A DNA stretch of 9,025 nt from an uncultured Desulfobulbaceae bacterium (GCA_945787305.1 CALZIH010000108.1:1-9025), one strand, 5' to 3'; counted from the stretch's first letter, positions 1 to 6,041 are shown. Numbers and translations: made by a program. Notes: generated from the letters alone by a model not told the origin.

Positions 1-687
1 AGTCAGTGAGCGCAGGGTCTGCAAAAATTCCATCTCCGGGACAACCACGCCCATATTCCCGGCAACCGGCTCAACGATCACACAGGCAATATCCTGAGCT
101 CCGGCTCGTAACGTCTTTTCCAGCTCATGGATATTGTTATAGGGAATGGATATGGTATTTTTCACTATATCTTCTGGTACTCCTGGGCTTCCGGGGATGC
201 CGAGGGTGATGACCCCTGAACCGGCCTTGACCAGAAAAGAGTCGGCATGGCCGTGATAACAACCGTCAAATTTTACGACTTTGTCACGCCCGGTAAACCC
301 TCTGGCCAGGCGGATGGCACTCATGGTCGCCTCGGTACCGGAACTGACAAATCGGACCTTTTCAAGAGAAGGTACCGAATCGCAGACCAGCTCGGCCAGT
401 TCAACCTCAAGCGGAGTTGGCGCGCCGAAACTGGTGCCAAAGGGTGCGGCCTGATTGACGGCATTGATGACTTCGGGATGGGCATGGCCGAGAATCATCG
501 GCCCCCAAGACCCGACAAAATCGATATAGGTATTGCCGTCAACATCAGTCACAGTACAACCGTTTGCACTGCGGACAAACACCGGATCACAGCCCACCGA
601 TTGACAGGCACGAACCGGATAACTTACCCCCCCCGGTATCACGTATTTGGAATGGGTAAAAAGCTCACGGGATTGCTCTGTTTTCAT
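1..687 (-). CDS. hemL: Glutamate-1-semialdehyde 2,1-aminomutase, N-terminal 229 residues (cut by window edge)
   Basis: The enzyme moves the amino group of glutamate-1-semialdehyde to give 5-aminolevulinate, the last step of the C5 route to haem, sirohaem and other tetrapyrroles. It is a cytosolic PLP enzyme. The open frame runs 229 codons from ATG at 687-685 to the window edge without a stop; the family is about 425-430 residues, so roughly the first half is present. Visible family motifs are PGGVSYPVRA (18-27), YIDFVGSWGPMILGHAHP (54-71), SSGTEA (115-120, PLP phosphate contact), YHGHAD (144-149) and VEPVAGNMG (205-213). The PLP lysine lies beyond the edge. The usual PGGVNSPVRA reads GVSYPVRA here, a small deviation. 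The start is preceded by a weak GGTGAA (691-696). It is transcribed divergently from trxA. Identification is secure; completeness cannot be judged. Confidence 0.96.
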   Translation of the reverse strand, partial: MKTEQSRELFTHSKYVIPGGVSYPVRACQSVGCDPVFVRSANGCTVTDVDGNTYIDFVGSWGPMILGHAHPEVINAVNQAAPFGTSFGAPTPLEVELAELVCDSVPSLEKVRFVSSGTEATMSAIRLARGFTGRDKVVKFDGCYHGHADSFLVKAGSGVITLGIPGSPGVPEDIVKNTISIPYNNIHELEKTLRAGAQDIACVIVEPVAGNMGVVVPEMEFLQTLRSLT

Positions 688-780
688 GAATTCACCATAC
701 AAGTATTTTGGTTAAATAGAAGGCCATCGACTACACCTTTTTCACATGTCACTGTAGCGGCTGCAAGGTAGAATGATTGC

Positions 781-804
781 TAATTATATTGATATATATA
801 ATTA
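781..804. repeat. AT-rich 9-bp inverted repeat between hemL and trxA
   Basis: TAATTATAT (781-789) and ATATAATTA (796-804) are perfect inverted copies separated by 6 bases. The dyad sits in the 207-bp region between two divergent genes. Read leftwards it contains TATAAT (788-783), which could be a -10 box for hemL, although no good -35 box is visible. It could be an operator or simply low-complexity AT-rich promoter DNA. Confidence 0.45.
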
Positions 805-825
805 ATCACTATAAGATTAAGACTT

Positions 826-856
826 TTGACCTGATACATATTCGTACATTTACAAT
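826..856 (+). promoter_or_regulatory. Candidate sigma-70 promoter for trxA
   Basis: TTGACC (826-831) is a good -35 box. It is followed either by TTTACA at 849-854 (17-bp spacer) or by the better -10 match TACAAT at 851-856 (19-bp spacer). Transcription would begin near 862, leaving a short leader of about 30 bases before trxA. The surroundings are AT-rich. The call rests on motif match only. Confidence 0.4.
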
Positions 857-879
857 ATCTCTATCGTACAGAAACGGAG

Positions 880-885
880 AAGGAG
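880..885 (+). promoter_or_regulatory. Strong Shine-Dalgarno of trxA
   Basis: AAGGAG lies 9 bases before the trxA ATG at 895, within a purine-rich run. It fixes this start, and it contrasts with trxB downstream, which has no recognisable site. Confidence 0.8.
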
Positions 886-894
886 AAAAAGAAC

Positions 895-1224
895 ATGGCA
901 AGTGACAAGGTAATCCAAGTAACAGACGGCGAATTCGACAATCAGGTTGTCGGCAATGACCTTCCCTGCCTGGTAGATTTCTGGGCTCCTTGGTGCGGCC
1001 CATGCAAAGCGATCGGTCCGGTTATAGACGAGCTGGCCGAGGAGTTTGATGGCAAGGTGTTGATTGCAAAGATGAATGTTGACGACAACCCGGCGACCCC
1101 CGGAAAATTCGGTATCCGTGCTATTCCGACCCTCATTCTTTTCAAAGGTGGAGAGGTGGTAGACAAGGTAACCGGTGCCGTAGGTAAATCCCAGCTTAAC
1201 GATTTGATTAACAAGGCGCTCTGA
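895..1224 (+). CDS. trxA: Thioredoxin
   Basis: A 109-residue cytosolic disulfide reductase that passes electrons from thioredoxin reductase to target protein disulfides, such as those of ribonucleotide reductase and peroxiredoxins. The active site WCGPC is at residues 33-37 (redox Cys34 and Cys37), inside the classic VDFWAPWCGPCK. Asp28 matches the buried acid of E. coli thioredoxin, and the cis-proline is Pro78 in IRAIPT. An additional Cys25 lies just before the active-site strand. Length and motif spacing are normal for a single-domain thioredoxin. The ATG at 895 has a strong Shine-Dalgarno. The trxB start is only 16 bases after the stop, so the two form an operon supplying both protein parts of the NADPH-thioredoxin system. 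Confidence is very high. Confidence 0.98.
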   Translation: MASDKVIQVTDGEFDNQVVGNDLPCLVDFWAPWCGPCKAIGPVIDELAEEFDGKVLIAKMNVDDNPATPGKFGIRAIPTLILFKGGEVVDKVTGAVGKSQLNDLINKAL

Positions 1225-1240
1225 TCAACCTCATCGATAC

Positions 1241-2173
1241 ATGCAGGTTGATTATCAACTCATCATCGTCGGTGCCGGACCTGCAGGATTAACGGCCGGT
1301 CTCTACGCCGCCCGTGGTCGAGTTAAAGCGTTGCTTATTGAAAAGGGTGCTGTAGGAGGCCAAGTACTCATTACAGACTGGGTAGACAACTACCCCGCCT
1401 TTGCCGAGGGTATCAGCGGTTTTGAACTGGTTGAAAAAATGACCGCCCATGTCGATCGCTTCGATTTGGAGAGAAAATTTACCACCGTCAGCGGCCTTGA
1501 ACTGCAGGGACCAGTCAAAACCATCTTCATGGAAAATGGTGAACAGCTCACCTGCCAGAGTATTGTCCTTTGTACGGGCGCACGGCCCAACACCTTAAAT
1601 GTTCCAGGTGAAAAGGAATTAACCGGCCAGGGCGTCTCGTATTGCGCCACCTGCGACGGCCCTTTTTACCGGGGCCAGGAAATTGCTGTCGTCGGGGGCG
1701 GGGACACAGCTATTCAAGAGGCCCTGCACCTGACAAAATTCGCGACCAAGGTGACTGTAATCCACCGCCGCGACAAATTGAGGGCAACTAAAATACTCCA
1801 GGAAAAGGCTTTTGCCAACGAGCAGATAGACTTTCTCTGGAATGCGCAGCTTAAAGAAATTGAAGGCGACGAGAATGGGGTAAGTCAACTGCATGTTGCC
1901 TTTAATAATGGCTCGACAACAACCTTACCGGTCACTGGGGTATTCGTCCTTATAGGTCTTGTCCCTAACAATGATATTCTCCCATTGGATCAACTGGAGA
2001 CCGATAAGGCTGGTTTTATCGTAACCGATGCGGAGATGCAGACCTCTCTCCCGGGAGTCTATGCCGCCGGCGATATTCGAAGTAAAAATTTCCGGCAGAT
2101 TGTCAACGCCGCCGGCGAAGGCGCCAATGCCGAACTATCGGCAGAACAGTATCTTGCCTCTCTCGAACAGTAA
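1241..2173 (+). CDS. trxB: Thioredoxin-disulfide reductase (NADPH, FAD)
   Basis: A 310-residue flavoprotein of the low-molecular-weight type that reduces thioredoxin with NADPH. The N-terminal FAD site is IIVGAGPAGL (8-17). The redox pair is CATC (Cys135, Cys138) in SYCATCDGPFYRG. The NADPH domain follows with VVGGGDTA (150-157) and HRRDKLRATK (175-184), whose arginines are the usual marker of NADPH preference. The C-terminal FAD segment is GVYAAGDIR (272-280) with QIVNAAGEG (286-294). Length is normal (E. coli about 320). The ATG at 1241 puts the FAD motif at the expected distance and no other in-frame start fits, yet no Shine-Dalgarno is visible in the 16 bases after the trxA stop, so translation is probably coupled to trxA. 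The gene ends with tandem TAA codons (2171-2176). Confidence 0.98.
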   Translation: MQVDYQLIIVGAGPAGLTAGLYAARGRVKALLIEKGAVGGQVLITDWVDNYPAFAEGISGFELVEKMTAHVDRFDLERKFTTVSGLELQGPVKTIFMENGEQLTCQSIVLCTGARPNTLNVPGEKELTGQGVSYCATCDGPFYRGQEIAVVGGGDTAIQEALHLTKFATKVTVIHRRDKLRATKILQEKAFANEQIDFLWNAQLKEIEGDENGVSQLHVAFNNGSTTTLPVTGVFVLIGLVPNNDILPLDQLETDKAGFIVTDAEMQTSLPGVYAAGDIRSKNFRQIVNAAGEGANAELSAEQYLASLEQ

Positions 2174-2203
2174 TAACCTCTGGCCCTTTCCGCAGGAATC
2201 CTT

Positions 2204-3040
2204 ATGCCCAAGTCAAAACCATTCACAATGCTACAACGCATACTTTGCACATTACTGCTTTGCACTCTACCCCTCACCCAGACTGCATGCTCAAGCTTTG
2301 ACGGCATGTTTGATGCCATTACCTTTGGCAGCGGTGGTGATGACGAACCGGAAAATGAACCGGCGGAAAGCCTGATAGTTGAGGGCATGGACGCCTATAA
2401 TGTCGGTGACTATTATAACGCTCTAGAAGCCTTTAACAAGATTCTCGACCAATATCCCTTCAGCCCCCAGGCAACGTTAGCGGAGTTAAAAGCTGCAGAC
2501 AGTCACTTCTACAAAGAAGAGTATATAGAGGCGAAAACTCTGTATCAGGAGTTTGAAGAGCGTCACCCCACAAACGAGGCTATCCCTTATGTGATGTTTC
2601 AAATCGGTATGTGCGACTTCAGGCGTACCGACCGAATCGATCGAGACATTTCAGGTGCCCAGGAAGCCATTCAGAACTTTTCCAAGCTCTTACGCTCCTT
2701 TCCCAATTCTCCTTATACCAGGGAAGCCAAAGCGCACATCGCTGCCGCCAAAGATTTCTTGGTCAACCATGAATATTTTGTCGCCGTGTTTTATGTCCGC
2801 ACCGAAAAATATGCGCAGGCTCAACACCGCCTTAAATACCTGCTCAACATGTACCCCGATGCAGCTATTGCTCCAAAGGCCAAGGCACTCCTTGAACGAC
2901 TTGAGGCGGGCGATCCACCAAAATGGGGTCTACGGAACTGGTGGCCGGATCTCACCATGCCGGACCTGAAATTCTGGGAATCGGATGATGAAACAGAGGC
3001 TGCGGTACCGGATAATACCCTTGACAGCCCCCCTCATTAA
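2204..3040 (+). CDS. bamD: Outer-membrane assembly lipoprotein, BamD/ComL family
   Basis: BamD is the essential lipoprotein of the BAM complex that inserts beta-barrel proteins into the outer membrane from the periplasm. The 278-residue product begins with a lipoprotein signal peptide: basic start, hydrophobic stretch 9-24, and a lipobox-like TQTAC with lipidated Cys29. Glutamine at -3 is unusual there. An acidic linker (45-56) precedes TPR-like helices, including AYNVGDYYNALEAFNKILDQYP, the HFYKEEYIEAKTLYQEFEERHP repeat, and HEYFVAVFYVRTEKYAQAQHRLKYLLNMYP near the end, all typical of the family. It is somewhat longer than E. coli BamD (about 245) because of the linker and a Trp-rich acidic tail (from about 240). 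AGGAA (2194-2198) lies 5 bases before the ATG; Met9 is an alternative start. It begins 30 bases after trxB, so it is probably in the same operon. A related TPR lipoprotein is the main alternative. Confidence 0.88.
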   Translation: MPKSKPFTMLQRILCTLLLCTLPLTQTACSSFDGMFDAITFGSGGDDEPENEPAESLIVEGMDAYNVGDYYNALEAFNKILDQYPFSPQATLAELKAADSHFYKEEYIEAKTLYQEFEERHPTNEAIPYVMFQIGMCDFRRTDRIDRDISGAQEAIQNFSKLLRSFPNSPYTREAKAHIAAAKDFLVNHEYFVAVFYVRTEKYAQAQHRLKYLLNMYPDAAIAPKAKALLERLEAGDPPKWGLRNWWPDLTMPDLKFWESDDETEAAVPDNTLDSPPH

Positions 3041-3041
3041 T

Positions 3042-3065
3042 CCCTGTCGACAAAACCTTTCAGGG
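3042..3065. terminator. Weak inverted repeat between convergent bamD and ferredoxin genes
   Basis: CCCTG (3042-3046) and CAGGG (3061-3065) could form a 5-bp stem with a 14-base loop in the 32 bases between the convergent stops. No U-rich tract follows on either strand, so a classical intrinsic terminator is not supported. It may still mark a shared bidirectional end. Confidence 0.2.
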
Positions 3066-3072
3066 CAACCGG

Positions 3073-3516
3073 TTAGCTTGCTGTGACCGCTTCCCCGTCC
3101 GCTATGTCGTCAAAAGAAACACGCATGGCCCTTACCGGGCAACCGGTAACACAAAGACTACAGCCGGTACATTTCTCCACATCAAAACGCACCTCCATGG
3201 CTGGGCGTTCGATATAGAGGGCCCCCACGGGACAAATGCCGGTACATGCTCCACACTGAAAACACCGCGCCTCATCCCTGCCGATTTTTGCGGCCAGCCG
3301 CTCGGCTTTAACGCCGAGACTTTTCAAATAGGCTAAGGCCTCACGTACATTCTCCTTATTGCCCTTCAACTCAAGAATCATTATACCGTCCCTTTGTGGG
3401 CGTATAACAGCCTTGAGGATATTAAATTCCACATCATACTGCTTAACCAGTTGATAGATAACCGGTTGATCAGAGGTTTCTTTGGGGTAACGCAGAAAAT
3501 AAATTCGAGTATACAT
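3073..3516 (-). CDS. NIL-domain ferredoxin with two [4Fe-4S] clusters
   Basis: A 147-residue soluble protein in two parts. Residues 1 to about 76 form a NIL domain (the small ACT-like fold also found at the C-terminus of the methionine importer ATPase MetN), with the signature FNILKA at 31-36. Residues 80-132 are a bacterial ferredoxin with two complete motifs: C85-x2-C88-x2-C91-x3-C95-P and C116-x2-C119-x2-C122-x3-C126-P, enough for two [4Fe-4S] clusters. Proteins of this design are known from methanogens and sulfate-reducing bacteria, where they have been linked to a sulfide-dependent route to homocysteine. That link is family knowledge; nothing in this window proves it. The ATG at 3516 has a TTGGAAG Shine-Dalgarno (3524-3530). 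The gene follows the P-loop kinase by 30 bases on the same strand and is probably the last gene of that transcript. Confidence 0.93.
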   Translation of the reverse strand: MYTRIYFLRYPKETSDQPVIYQLVKQYDVEFNILKAVIRPQRDGIMILELKGNKENVREALAYLKSLGVKAERLAAKIGRDEARCFQCGACTGICPVGALYIERPAMEVRFDVEKCTGCSLCVTGCPVRAMRVSFDDIADGEAVTAS

Positions 3517-3551
3517 AGTTCAGCTTCCAAGTTGCAGTTTCAGGCTTCAGG
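3517..3551 (-). repeat. Degenerate 7-base tandem repeat between kinase and ferredoxin genes
   Basis: Read on the minus strand, the 30-base junction plus the kinase stop splits into five heptads: CCTGAAG, CCTGAAA, CTGCAAC, TTGGAAG, CTGAACT. The first overlaps the kinase TGA stop and the fourth supplies the ferredoxin Shine-Dalgarno. The first two differ at one base only and the rest are looser. It resembles decayed heptad arrays of the CTGAAAC type. Confidence 0.4.
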
Positions 3552-4107
3552 GTTTCCCATGCAGCCATCTTGTCAGAATGGTGAGTAAGAAATCAGGTTC
3601 TGCCTCGGTATCAAGCAAGAGAAGTTGGTTCTCCTCCAGCTCATTTGGTTGTTCAAAATGTTCCTTCTGCTTAAGATATATCTCCCAACGACCGTCAGAT
3701 ACCGCAAGCGGGTCACGGCTGCGGAGCTCAAGCCGACGCTGGACCTCTTTTTCCGAACAGTGACAGAAAATAAATCGAACGTCAGCCCCAAGGCTTGCTC
3801 CACACTCCAGGACGTTGGCCCGGTCACTTTTACGACTGTAGGAACCATCCAGTACAACATCCTTGCCCTGACGAATCCGGGTGACAGCGGCATCCAACAT
3901 TGCCCGGTAGGTGCGTTCTGTATATTCCGGACTGTATATTCCCTGATTACGGCCATCAGACCTTCGCTCGGTGGCCGCGATTCCGGCCAATTGCTTGCGG
4001 ACCCGATCCGTATTCAGATACAGACGCTGATGGCGAAGGGCAAAGGCCTCGGCAACGGTCGATTTACCGGAGGCTATTAAACCGAAAAAGACGAAAAGAG
4101 TGGGCAT
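3547..4107 (-). CDS. P-loop kinase, COG0645/AAA_33 type
   Basis: A 186-residue small-molecule-kinase-like P-loop protein. Walker A is GLIASGKST (9-17, Lys15). LNTDRVRKQLAG (31-42) matches the substrate-side motif usual in this family (SDVVRKRLAG), VVLDGSYSRKSDR (84-96) is the Walker B-like strand and the following loop, and RRLELRSRD (124-132) is the arginine-rich lid, followed by SDGRWEIYLKQKE, also typical. The true substrate is not known for the family. The start is ATG at 4107-4105, only 9 bases after the stop of the upstream APH-like gene and in the same frame. In many bacteria these two domains form one protein with the same order, so this gene is likely the detached C-terminal half of that fusion. 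A zeta-toxin relationship exists at fold level only; no antitoxin gene is adjacent. Confidence 0.9.
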   Translation of the reverse strand: MPTLFVFFGLIASGKSTVAEAFALRHQRLYLNTDRVRKQLAGIAATERRSDGRNQGIYSPEYTERTYRAMLDAAVTRIRQGKDVVLDGSYSRKSDRANVLECGASLGADVRFIFCHCSEKEVQRRLELRSRDPLAVSDGRWEIYLKQKEHFEQPNELEENQLLLLDTEAEPDFLLTILTRWLHGKP

Positions 4108-4116
4108 GTTTTCTGG

Positions 4117-5133
4117 TTATCCCCTGCGGGCATACCGGTGCGCCAGAGAAAAATATTGTGCGGCTGCCGCCAAGTTCTGCTCTTTGATTTTAGTATCAAC
4201 GGCGGGATCAGCAGCAGTGAAAAGACCGATTTTACCACGTACGTAAGCACGGTAACAGGTGTAAAAATTCAACAGCAAACGAAGATCGTTATCACCAGAT
4301 AGGTCGCAAAACCTATCGATAAACAAAGAAGAGAGCTCATGCAAACCGTGAAAGTCCAGATCCATGGCAAGAAAAGCGACATCGCTTGCAACATCGCAGT
4401 AACGAAATCGCTGGTTAAACTCTATACAGTCATAGATGTACACCTTGTCAGCTAAACAGATATTAGCTGAGTATAAATCGCCATGGCAATCCCTGATACG
4501 CCCCTGCTCTATCCGGGACTGAAACAGATCTTTCTCGGCAAGCTTGGATCGTGCATACGAGGAAATCTCATCAAACTGCTCTTGAGAAAGGGCACCGTTG
4601 CCGATAAACCCTTCCGTCTGCTCAAAATTTTCCAGCACATTTACCGACACGGCCTCTGCCGTGCCGAAGCCATCGATCTCCAGGCTACGCTCTGCCTGCT
4701 CATAAAAGGGAACAAGAACTTCGACCAGCTCCTTAATGTGGGCAGGTGTCAGCTCGCCCCGCTCAATGACCCGAACCATCATTTGTTCTTCAGGCATGCG
4801 CCGCATCTTGACGCCGTATTCAATCACGTCACCTGCACCGTCGAGCATCAAGGCACCATTCTCATCACTGACGTGAACCAGTTGAAGATAAATCTCCGGG
4901 CTCAACCTTCGATTAAGGAGCAACTCTTGCTCGCAACACTTTTTTCGTTTTTTAAGTGAAGAAAAATCGAGAAAGCCAAAATCCACCGGCTTTTTAAACT
5001 TGTAGACAAAATCACCGGCCAGAAGGACAAATGAAATATGGGTTTGTACCAGCTGTACCGTAACCACCGGATGCGGATAGGCCGTGGGCTGGAGCAAGGC
5101 CTGAATATATGGGGGATAAAGATCGTCTGTCAT
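4117..5133 (-). CDS. APH-fold kinase-like protein, COG2187 type
   Basis: A 338-residue protein with the aminoglycoside-phosphotransferase/choline-kinase fold. VYKFKKPVDFGFLDFSSL (43-60) carries the likely ATP lysine and is the hallmark of the COG2187 branch. The catalytic loop is CHGDLYSANI (216-225: His217, Asp219, Asn224), and IYDCIEFN (233-240, Asp235) supplies the metal-binding acid. All core kinase residues are therefore present. There is no membrane segment or signal peptide. I chose ATG at 5133-5131 because GGAGGG lies just upstream and residues MTDDLYPPYIQ begin a normal family N-terminus; an in-frame ATG at 5196 would add 21 residues but lacks support. The family is usually fused to, or next to, a COG0645 P-loop kinase, as here. 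The substrate is unknown, and an antibiotic-resistance role is not implied. Confidence 0.9.
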   Translation of the reverse strand: MTDDLYPPYIQALLQPTAYPHPVVTVQLVQTHISFVLLAGDFVYKFKKPVDFGFLDFSSLKKRKKCCEQELLLNRRLSPEIYLQLVHVSDENGALMLDGAGDVIEYGVKMRRMPEEQMMVRVIERGELTPAHIKELVEVLVPFYEQAERSLEIDGFGTAEAVSVNVLENFEQTEGFIGNGALSQEQFDEISSYARSKLAEKDLFQSRIEQGRIRDCHGDLYSANICLADKVYIYDCIEFNQRFRYCDVASDVAFLAMDLDFHGLHELSSLFIDRFCDLSGDNDLRLLLNFYTCYRAYVRGKIGLFTAADPAVDTKIKEQNLAAAAQYFSLAHRYARRG

Positions 5134-5136
5134 GGA

Positions 5137-5149
5137 ACCCTCCGAGGGT
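5137..5149 (-). promoter_or_regulatory. Shine-Dalgarno of the APH-like gene inside a 13-bp palindrome
   Basis: On the minus strand GGAGGG (5143-5138) lies 4 bases before the ATG at 5133 and decides this start over the one at 5196. It is part of a perfect palindrome on the plus strand, ACCCTC-C-GAGGGT (5137-5149). The one-base centre makes an RNA hairpin unlikely, so it may be a protein site or chance. Confidence 0.6.
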
Positions 5150-5201
5150 ATTTGCTTCAAATGAAAAATGAAATGGCACTCTACCAAAACTTCCAACGCT
5201 C

Positions 5202-5228
5202 GTAAATGGTTTACCTCGCATTTACCTC
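5202..5228. promoter_or_regulatory. TTTAC repeat cluster upstream of larB (candidate operator)
   Basis: TTTACCTC occurs at 5210-5217 and again at 5221-5228, a direct repeat with an 11-bp period, about one helical turn. The first copy also pairs with GTAAA (5202-5206) to form GTAAA-TGG-TTTAC. The cluster ends 6 bases before the larB Shine-Dalgarno and lies in the 112-bp gap between divergent genes. No convincing promoter was found in either direction. Confidence 0.4.
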
Positions 5229-5245
5229 ATGGTAGGATACCCAGC

Positions 5246-6010
5246 ATGAATGAACAAACGTTACGCACACTTTTCCAGGCGGTACAGAACGGGAAGATTG
5301 ACATCGATGATGCGGTTGGACAAATGCGCCATTTCCCTGTCGAGTCAACAAGTTCCGCCCTAATCGACCATCATCGCAGCCTGCGAACCGGCATCCCCGA
5401 AGTCGTTTTCGCCCAATACAAGACAGGCGACCAACTCATTGAAATTCTATCTGCACAATTACAGCAACCCCATGTTGTCGTCGCCACCCGTGTCTCTCCT
5501 GAAAAAGCACATGCCGTCACTGCCAAGGTTGAAGGACTGCGCTACCACGATGAAGCGCGCATGCTGACCGGAAATGAAAACAAAATCCTACGGCACAAAG
5601 AGAGAGCCGCTGTCATCCTCGTCACAGCGGGCACATCTGATTTACCGGTGGCGGAAGAAGCCAGAATCACCCTGCATTGTTTTGGTCACGAGGTTGAGCC
5701 CGTGTACGACGCAGGGGTTGCAGGTATTCATAGAATCCTCGCCCAGCAGGAGCTCCTGCAACAGGCGCCGGTCATTATCGTGGTTGCTGGCATGGAAGGG
5801 GCCCTACCTTCGGTGGTTGCCGGCATAACTCCGGCACCGGTTATCGGCGTCCCTACCAGTATCGGTTACGGTACCGGAGCAGGAGGGTTTTCAGCCCTAC
5901 TTGGCATGCTCAATAGCTGTGCGCCAGGGCTTGCGGTGGTCAACATTGATAACGGTTTTGGCGCGGCCTGCATGGCCGCAGCGATTAACAGGGCAGAAAT
6001 AAAAGAATAG
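5246..6010 (+). CDS. larB: LarB, nickel-pincer cofactor biosynthesis (NaAD carboxylase/hydrolase)
   Basis: LarB carboxylates the pyridine ring of nicotinic acid adenine dinucleotide and cleaves its phosphoanhydride, giving the pyridinium-3,5-dicarboxylate mononucleotide that LarE and LarC turn into the nickel-pincer cofactor of lactate racemase and relatives. The 254-residue product has a typical N-terminal region with GIPEVVFAQYKT (49-60), then a PurE-like C-terminal domain: VTAGTSDLPVAEEA (126-139), VYDAGVAGIHR (153-163), VVAGMEGALPSVVAG (179-193), GVPTSIGYGTGAGG (201-214), VVNIDNGFGA (231-240). Glu184 and Cys225 have the 41-residue spacing I recall for catalytic Glu180 and Cys221 of Lactobacillus LarB. 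ATG 5246 has AGGA (5234-5237) at 8 bases; an upstream in-frame ATG at 5168 would add 26 residues of unlike composition. No larC, larE or larA is in view. Confidence 0.93.
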   Translation: MNEQTLRTLFQAVQNGKIDIDDAVGQMRHFPVESTSSALIDHHRSLRTGIPEVVFAQYKTGDQLIEILSAQLQQPHVVVATRVSPEKAHAVTAKVEGLRYHDEARMLTGNENKILRHKERAAVILVTAGTSDLPVAEEARITLHCFGHEVEPVYDAGVAGIHRILAQQELLQQAPVIIVVAGMEGALPSVVAGITPAPVIGVPTSIGYGTGAGGFSALLGMLNSCAPGLAVVNIDNGFGAACMAAAINRAEIKE

Positions 6011-6041
6011 AGGGATAGAGCTTTTGGGTATGCCAACGAGG

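Noticed and set aside
247..771. A 174-codon plus-strand reading frame
   Set aside because: It lies mostly opposite hemL, whose motifs are unmistakable on the minus strand; the translated product has no recognisable family features.
3067..3074. AACCGGTT palindrome at the ferredoxin stop
   Set aside because: Eight bases only, in a region rich in ACCGG, and overlapping coding sequence; likely chance.
3547..4107. Zeta-type toxin of a toxin-antitoxin pair
   Set aside because: Walker A and general fold are similar, but the motifs fit COG0645 better, and the neighbour is a large kinase-like protein rather than a small antitoxin.
4117..5133. Aminoglycoside resistance gene
   Set aside because: The fold and HGDxxxxN loop are shared with antibiotic kinases, but the KKPVDFGFLDFSSL signature and the linked P-loop kinase place it in the COG2187 branch, which has no established resistance role.
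5134..5196. Upstream start for the APH-like gene at 5196
   Set aside because: It adds 21 residues with no Shine-Dalgarno and would run through the GGAGGG that serves the ATG at 5133.
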